From Lactifluus volemus (Eukaryota > Basidiomycota > Agaricomycetes > Russulales > Russulaceae), in contig WTXI01000064.1 of the NCBI GenBank assembly GCA_022376515.1, positions 62,001 through 126,000 on the forward strand: a DNA stretch of 64,000 nt, written 5' to 3'. Under the pieces are notes generated by a model that searched no databases, was not told the DNA's origin, and saw only the letters and a program-made list of their open reading frames with translations. Position 1 is the stretch's first letter; each line of letters starts with the position of its first letter. The position numbers and the translations under genes were made by a program. Below, piece by piece: positions 44,754 to 55,489 of the stretch.

Positions 44754-45186
44754 GAGGACGAGACTGTGCAACAGCCCAACTAATCGTTCGTCGCAGACCG
44801 CCAGCGCTCTGATCGTCCTGTAGCTGTCTCTCGCATTTAAAAACTAGATTGAGATAATTAGGGTCTACCGCACCTGCTCTCGTATGCTTCTTTCCACCAG
44901 TTCCCTGTCCTTCCACTACCTGTCCTTCAAGTCGTCCAGGTATCTTCCATGTCCTGACCGCGATCTTGGACCACCGCGCCTGTGCTTCAGAACTTCTTAT
45001 GTTCCTCTTTATCGTCGATTCTGTCGTTTCTCTTTTGTGCCAGTAATAGCCTGCTTTATTTCTGATTCCCTGATATCCGCTACGTTGATAGCACTACGTT
45101 TGCATTTGCACTGAATGCGCTACTACGTACATCAACAACCTATAGCTAGAACTAGCAAGAACTTGCAATGTCACACGGTATTCAAA
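44754..45186. other. Former C-terminal codons and 3' flank of B3
   Basis: The first 85 bases are the out-of-frame remains of the conserved C-terminus. The rest matches the 3' flanks of B1, B2 and B4, including CGCTACTACGTACATCAAC near 45118. No other gene is seen. Confidence 0.65.
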
Positions 45187-45269
45187 GATTGTAGCTAGGC
45201 ACTCGTCAGCAAGCTTGAATGACTCCCACCCCACTCCCATCCCTCAAATGATGCACTGACAACAGTGAC
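45187..45269 (+). pseudogene. Left piece of Rab relic R7
   Basis: GTAGCTAGGCACTCGTCAGC to CAACAGTGAC matches the region just upstream of switch I in relics R3 and R5 (14361 and 24820). The relic is interrupted here by the Plavaka element and resumes at 51490. Confidence 0.7.
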
Positions 45270-45588
45270 ATCAGGAAAACCCTCAACTGCTAATCACTGC
45301 TAGCGAAGCAATAATCGTGGTAAGCGCGTCTAGCGTCGGCTAAGCCACGATAACACGCAATAAAATGTGATAAACATGATAAAATATGCTAAATGCGATA
45401 AAACGTGACAACGTCCACTAGACGGTTTTTACCACTAGAATAGTGCTAACGAGCACTATTCTTTTGTCGAATTAGATCCAATTTAGCACTTTCTAAATGT
45501 GTTTAGCAATAAATTGTTCATTCCTCGGCTAAGATTGTGCTAACAAGTGTCCTACGTTCAGTAAATTGAACTTAATTCTCTAATGACT

Positions 45589-48500
45589 CTAATTTAGAGC
45601 TTTGTACATGTCTCTGTCAATGAATGAATTTACATAGAATGTCTGACATTGTTCGAGAATAGTGGACACATGCCAATGACGTGGCACAGTAGGGCCAAAG
45701 TGAGGAAAGAGATGGACGCTCCGGACGATCGCTGTGATCGGAACGACAGTGGCACATCGACGGCCTCTTCTGTAGCTTCTTGAGATTCGATACATCAAGT
45801 GGTGGTGCTCAGGCTCAGGTGGGAATGGGGAGAACCATTCTAAATAGGCCAAATGAGTAGGTGGAGTTGAGTGCGTGAAGAGGTCGGAAGCGGCTTTCGC
45901 AGGGATCTGAAACAACAGCCGAAGCTGTGCAACGCGTGGTCCTGCCAATGGCGCAATCGTTAGATGCCAGTGAATCTAAAACTGGGACTAGAACTCACCA
46001 TCCAAACCACTACACACAAGTACTGTGTCAAATCGAGCTGGGATTGCATTCCCCCGCTCATCCCGTTGTTCCGGTCTAGCGTATGCGGCATCAATAGTAC
46101 GAGTCCCTTGTACAGTTTTCTCCATGAAGCGCATTTTGTGAAAAACTGATACAGAACCGAATGGAATGAGGGTATTATCTGCATGGCGCCGGGCTGCCAT
46201 AGTAGAGAGTCCTGGAAAGTTGTGGAGGACAACAAAATCGGCCAGCGCGTCCTGAAAGTCAACCGCGCCATATTTGTCGACAAGGTCATGAAAGCGAACG
46301 CCCCTCACGGATGGGTGACGTGGCATCTCCACTTCTCCACGCGATGTAGTTTCGTTCAGCTCCGGCGCAGATCGGTTGACACTCTGCCGTTGGACAAAGG
46401 CATTGTGAATTAGAACCTTCTCTCGGCGCTCGACCCACTTAGTCATTTGTGGGAATTCTTGCTTTTTGTTTGTTGCCCGATATGCATCTTTTGTAAAGTC
46501 GATGTGAAGGCGCTCCGATTGTTCCATGTTGTAATTGTCTGTGGTTCCAAAAAGAGCAATCGATGATGAATAATGTAATAAGCTGTGAATCTTCGGGAAA
46601 TTGAAGTTGCTCCGAATATCTAGATCAACAAAAACATCCTTGTTCTCATGAAAGGTTCTGAGTGCTTTATCAAGTAGCTGAAGTGTTTCTGTTGTGTGTG
46701 ACGCATATTGGGCGATGTAAAGGAAATCAAGGATTGCCCTGACAGCACGGATAACACGTTGCGGCGAGCGGTTTCCGGGAAGAGGGAGATCCACAATCAG
46801 CCCAAGGAGGATGCGGCACATGTCCTTGTGCTCCTGTCCCGAAACGCGGGACAAAACTGTCAGTCCTTTCGGGAAAGCTCGAACGTTATGATTAGGTGGA
46901 AGAAACCGGCAGCGTTTGTCAATCTCAATCGGCCCAAACGCTTTGCGATCTGTGATCCAGGCGATGACGTGTTTGACTACTCCCTGGTGTAATTGGTGTA
47001 GTATGTCCGGTGTGATGCTGATAAAGATATTGGAGAATGGCAAATTCTTCCAGAAAGGATGATAGACTGGCCGAAATCCCGCCATCCGAGATTGCGCGTG
47101 AAAGAACTTCGGATCACCGCTGGCGAGGGAAAACACGTCGAGAGCATCAGCGTGATCGCGATTAGGATACCGGAAGAAGGTTCCAAGCTGGTCTGGAGGG
47201 ACCAAGCACTTGGGGCAACGCCCGTAAAAGGTGCATGTTACGAGAGCTTGTTCAGGATAGTCCCCAACGAATGTTGCCAAGATTGGGTGACAGCGGTACT
47301 GGAATCCATTACTAGCAGCCATAGTGAGACCCGTCTCGCCGTAGGGTTCAATCGCGGCTATTATTCGATGAATACACGCATGAAATAGGTTAGCCATTGC
47401 ACGGCGGCGTGCTGTCTTCCCTTGGATGTGCTCAAGCCGTGTGGAGGGAAGATAACCGATCAGCATCTGAGCATTACGGGAAAGCGTTCGGCGGACATCT
47501 TTCGGTATATTCCCAATTGTTAAGTACACCGGATACGCTGTCTTTCCGCGGAATAACGTGAGCTGTGTCTTGTCGGAGGAAAGGATCAACGGGACAACAG
47601 TTGCACCCGGGCGTTGCCTCTCTAACGAGGTCTGAAGAACTTGATTAGACTTCATTCAAGAACGCATCACAAAGTAAAACATACCTGGACAATCCACCAC
47701 CAGTCCCCAGTATGCATCTCATCAATAATTCGTGTCCTCTTTTCCGCGTTGACATAATGACGTTCGGGTGCGAAAACTAGGTCGTTGGCAAACTCAGGAT
47801 TGCCCATTAGTTCTTGAATGCACAGAATGATGTCGCGAAAGTGTAGACTAAATTCTTGGCCATAGATGCGTAGAGTTTCATGTTTGAATGGTGGGCGCCC
47901 AGGCAGTCTATCAACAAGCGCGTCAAGTTGAGCGACGTTACGATACGATAGGCCAAGTGCCTCTGTCACCTAGTGTGCTCAATGATTAGTCCTCCTCCCC
48001 TATCAGAATACAACGCAGCCGTGACGAACCCCATCAATTGACAAGAGGTCGTTTATTGCTGTAGCTGTAAGACCTTTTAATTTGGCCCAGCGCACGATCT
48101 CCCAATCCATTTCTGACTGAAATGGAGTCCCGGCATTGGGGCCAAAACGTGCACCCGCTTCGGAACGATAGATTCGATTGGGTGCCCCTGCCGAGCCACC
48201 GAAATGTTCAACGAACCGTGTGGTCTCTTGCGGATCTGTCGCATCTACAGCACCTCCCTCTGGACTAGTCCAATCTGAATCTGAGTGACACGCAAGTTAG
48301 CTATTTTAACATGGCACCAAATTTGAATGACATACCAAGACTGCTGGGGGCACCCGCTGTATCGTTCGTTCCCAAATCGAGGTCAGCACTGGCAGTTGGT
48401 GTGACACCCGTTGCCGTCGTGTCGCTGTTTCCAAAAGGACCAGAACTTTGGCTGGCACTAGCTGTTGATGCGGCACGCGTTGTATTGCCGTTTCCCAAGT

Positions 48501-48660
48501 TTGGGCTGGAACTTGAAGTTGATGCCGTGCGCATCGCGTAGCTATTCCGTCGGGGGTCACGGAGCGAACGGCAAGGCTCAGATTTTGTCAGGCTCAAGTG
48601 TCGAGTGTAGCCAGCATGCGAGAACTCGCGGTTGCAACCAATGCATGTAATATGCGGCAT
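45589..48660 (-). CDS. Plavaka-type transposase
   Basis: Multi-exon transposase of the Plavaka family (CACTA-related DDE enzymes of basidiomycetes). Exon 1 (48660-48336) holds a zinc-finger-like motif CIGCNREFSHAGYTRH and a Ser/Thr-rich linker. An intron with GTATGT donor follows. Exon 2 (about 48289-47690) includes RFVEHFGGSAGAP; a further intron probably lies near 47970-48030. It continues through ALGLSYRNVAQLDAL to GDWWWIVQ. The main exon starts near 47650 and holds VPLILSSDKTQLT, GYLPSTRLEH and QLHQGVVKHVI. The last intron (about 45979-45922) leads to the terminal exon with PPTHLAYLEWFSPFPPEPEH and RISRSY. No frame break was found. It should cut and paste the element through its terminal repeats. 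Confidence 0.85.
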
Positions 48661-48917
48661 GAAGGAGATTTATAGAAAGTAAACGAGGACAGATAGACAG
48701 GATATAATGAAAAGGAGTGGCAATGGTTCAACAAGAGAAGTAGGGGAGTAGCCGCGACGTGACGATAGCAAGTGCTAAGGATCAACTAAATGAGACCAAA
48801 AATTTTCGTATAAAAAAGCGGCACGCACCTTACTGAAGAACATCAACTCACCCCGAGTCATTCCTTCCATAGCACTCTCCCCGCTACAAAGTATCCATTC
48901 CTTTGCACCACTCAAAC
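48661..48917. promoter_or_regulatory. Divergent promoter region of the Plavaka element
   Basis: 257 bases separate the two divergent start codons. The region presumably drives both genes. A GTATAAAAAAGC sequence near 48809 is a plausible TATA box for the plus-strand gene. Confidence 0.45.
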
Positions 48918-51060
48918 ATGGCCCCAACAACTCGTCGTTCTGCAAATCGCTCTGTTGTTGCTAAGCCTCGTTCTGTGACTCGCTCGGCCAACCCTGCTCA
49001 CAAAAACGCTCAGAGACCTCAGAACGCTGGACAAAATGTACAGCTCACCTCGGATATAAACCAGCAGAGTTCCACACCTGCATCCACTAACATGACTGCC
49101 GGTAAGAAACCTCCCAGTCAACACAGCACGCGTCCCGATACTGATCTTACCATAGGGTCCAAACGGCGGGCAGAAGAAGGCATCACTACCAGACCATCCA
49201 CACCTGACCATGACACAACCAGTGGACAGGGTATACCAATTATGCGCCGCAAACTGACTAAACGAGCAAGGATTCGAGGTAAGCCAACATTCACGGAGGA
49301 TAGATGAAGTGTGACACTTACAACCCCCAAAAGGACCCAATGGTGTTCAGCCACCGTCGTTAGAGATGAAATACCACAAGATGTGGTCAACTGCAGTGAT
49401 TCCAGATGTCGAAGAAGGTGCCGTGGGTCAGAGCCAAGCGCAGATGGGAGACAGGCAAGCCCTCCCCTTGAGGCGTAGTAAGTTGAAAAAAAAAAGCGTG
49501 CACAAACAAGGTGACACTGACGTGTCAAATTCTCACAGCTGAAACCTTTGTCTTCGAGGCCTCCGATTGTGACTCCATCGAGGACTTTGGGGTCAATAGC
49601 GATGACCATGAGGTGGTAAGCCCTATTGACAGGGAATCCTCGAGGTTTGCAGAGGCAATTGCACTCGAGGTGAGTGCTGTGGATCCAACTCAAATCACCA
49701 TGCTCACATGTTTTTAGATTCCTTCATTTCGAGAAGCTGAACATGCACAGGAAGCTGACACTTTTGTGGAGCCTGTAAGTACTCTTTAACGGATTTGATA
49801 AACACTAACTTGTTTTGTTTGCCAGGACGTTGTTGTCCCTGATGCGGCTTTGACCCCCTTCGATGATGCATCCACCGCTGACGCCATCCCACCGCCTCTC
49901 CCTTCTCCTTCCAGTCACGCTTCCGAGTCTGGCACTTTTTTGACACAAGGGGAGAGCCAACCGGTGTCTGTGTGGCCAGTGCAGTGGCCAAGGGAAACTG
50001 ACCTCGTACTGAATGCGGACCAAAAGGCTAAGCGACTTACTCACCAAAATGTGCTTGTTCGTAGTGTCATAACGGAGTCATTCCATATCCTGCTTGGTGA
50101 CTTGTTATTCGAAAATGCATATCCTGATGCGCTTGAGGTGATTGGGTTTGTACAGAATGCTCTGTTCATGGCAGCAGAACGCATTCCAGCTGCCAAGGAG
50201 GTTCATCGCCGGCTCGTCCTTGATCTTGAATACTTATCCAAGGTCATTCCGCTGGTGCGTCATCGTTTTATCTTCTGCGATTGGAGTCTAACATAATGTA
50301 CTAGCCCGCGCGCGCATCAGCTTGCTTCGCAGGGAGGTCAAGGTCCAATGTGACAAGGCCGTGGAGGCCTACTTTACATCTGGCATGACGGTGGAGGAGG
50401 TCGCAATTGCAGCTCAGCAACAGCTCCTTGACTATGCCTACATCTATCCACAAGTAAGCATCCATCATTTATGGCTATATGAACTATACACTAAGTTCTA
50501 CCACCAGGGTAATAGAGGAGCCGTAATGCGGACGTGTCCCTACCGCAACCCACTTATTATCAGAGTGATTCGTGACATGTATTTTGTGGGAGGTCGAGGC
50601 TCCTTTTCCACCACCCTCTCTTCCCGGTTTGCCACGTTTGAGGATTCCGATGGTTCGATTCACCTTGAAGTTCCGAAGCCGATGGTCGCCCTTGTGGCAA
50701 CAGCGGTAAGTGTTGTATTGATGTAAGTATCCAACACTTCTAATGGGCTATGTTTACTGCAGTATTATGCCGCGTTGGCCGATTGGCGTAGCGGCAGCTC
50801 AAAGCCTTGCGAGTTTACGGCCAACGCCTATCACGATGTCTACCTCGGTCATATCAGCACTTTGCAGCACATAGAGAACACACGCAGTCAAGGCTTTCAT
50901 AGGATGATGGCAGATATATACGAGCGTGCCAGGTATGTTGGTCATTTTTGATCTTGGTCATCTCGTACATCTGACATGGTCCAACAGTGGTGTAGTGAAC
51001 ACTGGCATGGAGCCAGCCCTCAACGTTGCAAATGTTGATCTTGAAGAAATGGATGGGTAA
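48918..51060 (+). CDS. DUF6532-like gene carried by the Plavaka element
   Basis: Spliced gene of unknown function. The N-terminus is basic and Ser/Thr-rich (MAPTTRRSANRSVVAKPRSV), with RRKLTKRARIR before the first intron (GTAAGCC donor). Further short exons follow, two of them acidic (VFEASDCDSIEDFGVNSDD; IPSFREAEHAQEADTFVEP). A helical part contains VLVRSVITESFHILLGDLL. The C-terminal part resembles the basidiomycete DUF6532 family, with YAYIYPQ, RNPLIIRVIRDMYF, ALVATA/YYAALADWRSG and VYLGHISTLQHIE. Most junctions splice in frame, but the one near 50254-50306 could not be resolved with canonical sites. The stop is at 51060. It may be a DNA-binding accessory protein of the transposon, or captured host sequence. 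Family assignment is from remembered motif pattern. Confidence 0.6.
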
Positions 51061-51489
51061 AGGCCCCCTGATCAAAGATTGTGAGTGTACCTCGTACTGT
51101 AACAACTGAGCGCTGAGCATCAAGTATCCAGATATACCCAAGTATACCCAAGAAACAGTTTCGGACAGGACGCTTACATATTACGTCAGTCGGTAGCGTA
51201 ATAAATCATATGGACTCTCTTTGCCAGTTTTTAGTCGCTCGTTTTTGATAATTTAATAAAAGTTTAGTAATAATTGGAAACCAGATCGAAAAATTAGCGT
51301 GACTTTAGTGTGAATAAGTATCAATTATTGCTAAGGGTTGAGCTACGAATTAGCAAAATTAACAAAATTAACCCGATTAATGCTAATTAGCGATAATCGC
51401 TAGAGGGGGATAGTTAAAACTGCTAATGGGCGCTTACCACGTAATTAGACTTAATTATGTCAAATTAGCGAGTGAGGGTTTTCCTGATG
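51061..51489. repeat. Right subterminal region and inverted repeat of Plavaka element
   Basis: AT-rich end of the element with many TTAGC/GCTAA motifs in both orientations, closing with the inverted repeat GTGAGGGTTTTCCTGATG. The matching left end is 45270-45588. These motif clusters are probable transposase-binding sites. Confidence 0.7.
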
Positions 51490-52680
51490 GACTACGAGTG
51501 GACAACAAAAGTATGTCTCTGGTCACTTTTCGACAACTATTGGTACCGATTTCATCTCCAAAATGCTACTTCATCACACCAATCCAGACGGGGTCCACGG
51601 TTCCTCCCTCCGAGTCTTTGTTTATTGTGTCCTCTGAGTCGCGCCGCGGCGCTGGCTGCGCACCACCGTGACTCAGACTACTACTACAGGATACCGCCGG
51701 CCAAGAACGCTTCTCCTCCCCACTCTCAACTACATATTTTTCGTGGGGTGGATGCCGCCCTTCTCATGTTCGACGTCAATCAGCCTGCGACGCTGCATTC
51801 ATCGATGAGCTCGTTCCGCCCTCGGATACGTGATCCACTAGCCGCAGTCCAGCAACGCCAGTGGACGAGAGAGAGACTGGTTACCTGCCCACGTCATCGA
51901 TGGAACTGATGACGACGACGAAATGTGAGTACATACGAACGGAAATTTGAGTCTGGATACAACATCTCAGTCGGAGGGTATCACTTCTCTTGGACCAGAC
52001 CAGCTCCCGCAGCGGCTGGCACCCACGCTACCCCGGACGCCACCGACGGTGATCCCGAAGCCGACATGGATCCCACCATCATGATCCCACCCCGCACATC
52101 CTCGATCGACCTCGCTTCGCATCATCACAAACGCACATCCAAATCCAAGCGCAAACTCCCAACCCAGCTTTGTGACGCACGGCTCGACCCGCTTCGCCTC
52201 CTTCCACACTACCGCTTCCTCCTTTTCCGATGGCACCCACACCGAGCCATTCGAATCCGCGCTCTCCTTCCCACTCTCGCGTTCCCGCTCCTCTTCTTCC
52301 TCTCCGTTGTTACACGCTCATAATAGATCACGCACGACTTGGAGACACTCGCTCTTGTCTTCGACGATATTGATATCGACCATACCCACGATCACGGCCT
52401 CGGCGATACGCCACGGTGCAAGCCCTTGCACGAGCCATGCCACCTTGTCCCCCGCGAGGACCCAAGTTATTCTTCACTTCGGCTAAGACAGGCGCGGGCG
52501 TCTCGGGCGTGTTTGCCTACCTCGCACAGCGTGTCCTCACGCGGAAACGCAGGCAGAGCCACCGACTGGGGTGAGGAAGGGCAGTACAGTCGGTCTTGAT
52601 CAAGCTATGATCGGGCAAAAGAGGATATCTGGAAGTACTTGCTGTTTCTACGTGCAACCTAATCTATGTCGATCCTTTCC
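51490..52680 (+). pseudogene. Rab7-like small GTPase relic R7, right part
   Basis: The relic continues after the transposon with KYVSGHFSTTIGTDFISK near 51508-51565, the best N-terminal stretch of the family in this window. The switch II exon follows at about 51690 (GATACCGCCGGCCAAGAACG). The segment from FDVNQPATLHS jumps directly to the sequence after G4, so the guanine-specificity box is deleted. The Ser/Pro-rich stretch and FFTSAKTGAG (about 52473-52500) follow. Frameshifts are frequent. Function is excluded both by decay and by the transposon. Confidence 0.8.
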
Positions 52681-53630
52681 TAGGTTGGAACGTTGTTGCC
52701 GTGTAAATGGATATTGTACGTGCACTTCCTAACAGAACAAGTTGTGTAAGAAATGGAAATGCTTAGATTGATAGCTTCCTACTTACAGTACTACTTTCTA
52801 CCTATCCTTGACATGTCGACAGCCCGTGTCTCACTGTCTCTGCTTCACGTGCAAAGTATTGGCCAGCCGTTCCTAATCGATGAGTTCCAGGTTCGTGAGC
52901 TTTACCGGAACATCGCAAACTGTACATTACATATCGGCAACGCCATGACAGTGAAACTGCGGTATCGGGACGTCCAAACGGACGTGTTGTTGATATTGGA
53001 AGTGATCATACGATGGGCGGCACAGCCGATAGCATACAAGAGGAGAGACGGAACTACAGAGAAAGTCGGGACCAATACTTTGCGCGTGCAGCATGGTAGC
53101 TACCCATATCCAGTCCTGTAAATACGAGGACCGCGTCTTCTTCGTCATATGTGTTGCGGAATATAAGTGTAGACTTGAAAAACAACAACAACATACATTT
53201 GGAATGTATATACGGGGAACAGGCCAAGGAAGGGGATACCATAGCACAAACGGGTAAGCTAGGACGAGGTGCAAGTCAGGAACGAAACTAACCAACTCGG
53301 TGGGACAAGGAACGTCGAACGGCAAGTAAAAGTAGTGGTAGGGAAACGAGAATGGGTCGCAACCTAATATAGAACGCGATTCGAGGCATGGTATGTAGTC
53401 TGAGACAGGAGATAAACGACACAGAGGGGCCAGCGATAGAGAGGAGGGGGAATAAACGCAACACAGGCCAGTGCAATATAACACTGAGCCTCGGCATAAA
53501 TGGTGGTGTGAGCTAAGTGGCATTGTGGAGTACGGGACGAGGACAGATGGTGGAAGGAGGAAGGAGGAAAGGGGACGAGGGGGAAGAAGCTATGCGAAAG
53601 ACTCCAAGGACAATTACTGCGCTGGTGTCC
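52681..53630. other. 3' flank of F-box gene A6
   Basis: No gene is seen. Near-identical in long stretches to the A3 and A4 3' flanks. It probably holds the A6 3' untranslated region. Confidence 0.6.
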
Positions 53631-55195
53631 TTACTCGCTGGGGCGAGAGAGGGCCACAGGACGACCGCTATGCTGGCGGGCTGCGACAAATGATTGTATG
53701 CCTTGTGGCACAGCTTCAGCGGGTTTTGGGTGAAATTGATATTCTCCAACCACAATGGAAAGGCTGTGTAGCGAGGGGAATACTTCGGCGGCTGGTTCTA
53801 CTGTGAGCCCTTCTAACGCAGCTGCGATGGAAAGCTCTAGCAAGGTGGATATTTGAAGATTCTGGACAGAGGGAAATGATTGAAAGAGTTGGAACCATAC
53901 CGTCGGATCTATATCGATTTCTGGTTCTTCGTCCCAATACCCGCACTCGATGACGAGCGATTCCACGCTAGAGCGGAAGGACAAAATCTGGCCGCATATC
54001 TGTGCCATTGAATACACTTGCCAATCTAAAGTGTTGCACATGATATGCCAAAAGAAACTCGCGTATGCGCCTTCATCGGGCGGCATATCAGATGGAAAGC
54101 AGACAACATCGAGGGAGGAGGACTCCTCGAAAGAATGCGCATTAGTCCTCAAGGTTAGACTGGATGTCGTGAATGAGTCTAGATGATCAAAGAACCGAAT
54201 AGTTTGGGGAATATCAAACACCAGTTGATTGAAGAAGATTATCTTGAAGTCGTCGAGTATAGGGGCATGTATTCGGGCCACGAGAACTTCCAGGTACTCG
54301 CTGATACCTTTAAATTCCAACCAAGTGAGAGAGGGGAGAACAGACCGGGTCTGTGGCGGGACAGGTCGGTTTCTTCGTTTGGGTTGAGGCGTCGGAGATT
54401 CGAATTCGATGTAGAGGGATTGGAGCCTCGGCAACATGGAAAGGGATGTGGCCATTGTCTCGGGTGGGATGTACCCAGAATTAGGTATATTGGAAAGAAT
54501 AAGAGATGTGAGGTCTCTGGTAGTCAAGAGGAGTAGTGGAAGCGACGGGAATGAGATTGCCCGGAGACGGAGATCTTGTAAACGCGAGGCGGATCCATTC
54601 AAGAATGTGTTGGGAAGGGGTAACACACCAGAATATGAACCAAGGCAAAGAGATGTCAATTCCGGAAACGGCTCCTGCATCGCCATCGCCATTTGTTTCC
54701 ATAAAGAAACCACCAGGGCTGGTGGATCATCGATATCAATAACAATGTTAACTGTTTGTACGCGATCACGATGCTCCAATGCGGCAACGAGGTTGTCGAT
54801 TTCTCTCAAAAAAGGCCATCCCAAGTCATGCATGACTTCGAGAGGAAATTTTGGCCAAATATCGAGCAGTTTCCTCACTGGCGTTGTTGATATGCAAGAA
54901 AGTTCCAATTCGAGACGGAGTGGTGATGCAAAAATGACGAATCGCCATCTTCGGCATACATGCACCAGCTCGAGCCACCAATAGTACCATAGATTATTCT
55001 GCTTGGAGATTTGATAGAATATTTCTAGCAGGACGTCGTCTGGGAGCGATCTGATGGACGGTCGTTCGAGCAGTAGGCCTGGATGGTACAACTCAGCAAT
55101 CGTTGATGTGACCCTAGACGAATCCTACCTGGTCTATCCATAAACGATTCCTTTGCAACTCTGTTTGAGCCTATGGAGCTGCTATCCGTCGGCAT
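53631..55195 (-). CDS. F-box protein A6
   Basis: Predicted F-box protein of about 504 residues. Exon 1 is 55195-55129, the intron 55128-55079 (50 bases, GTAGGA donor, CCAG acceptor) and exon 2 55078-53631. The N-terminus MPTDSSSIGSNRVAKESFMD resembles A2, while the C-terminus SFVAARQHSGRPVALSRPSE is that of A3. The gene therefore looks like a mosaic between the two subgroups, as gene conversion or unequal crossing-over would produce. The F-box reads SIRSLPDDVLLEIFYQ, then WLELVHVCRRWRFVIF and VRKLLDIWPKFPLEV. Intact frame. It faces B4 across relic E2-8. Substrate unknown. Confidence 0.87.
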
Positions 55196-55489
55196 CAAAA
55201 AGGTAAGAGGGAATGACGAGCGTGCGATACTATTGTCTGGTCGTAAGGCGCAGTCAGTTATACGTATTTGAGCTTGAGTGCACCTAATTGGATACTTCTA
55301 AGTACTTACCATTTTTGTCTCAGACTCGGAAGGACATATGCATGCTCGGTAGGATCTATTGACAGTACAACTCTAACCTTTAATCCATAGTTCCAAAAAT
55401 TTTGATTAAATTTATTGACTGTAGAGTATCACCGCGACAGTGATAACGACAGTCGCGAAACACGATGGGACATCTTTGTGTTTCTCAAA
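55196..55489. promoter_or_regulatory. 5' flank of F-box gene A6
   Basis: Homologous to the 5' flanks of A2 and A5 and lacking the 0.25-kb insertion of A2. It contains CAACTCTAACCTTTAATCCA. It presumably includes the A6 promoter. Confidence 0.4.

Larger units (their letters stand above)
45267..51492. mobile_element. Plavaka-type DNA transposon, with target duplication
   Basis: Element at about 45270-51489 (6.2 kb). The outermost inverted repeat reads ATCAGGAAAACCCTCA; similarity continues imperfectly for nearly 60 bases, including GCTAAT and CGTGGTAAGCGC. GAC at 45267-45269 and 51490-51492 fits a 3-base target duplication. The empty site is visible at the same position in Rab relics R3 and R5 (ACAACAGCGACTAC). 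Subterminal regions are rich in GCTAAT-type motifs. It carries two divergent genes, a transposase on the minus strand and a DUF6532-like gene on the plus strand, both with apparently intact exons, so it may be autonomous. Confidence 0.88.

Noticed and set aside
45270..45590. AT-rich GCTAA-motif region as replication origin or centromeric DNA
   Set aside because: It coincides exactly with the transposon end, and the same motifs occur at the other end, so subterminal repeats explain it.
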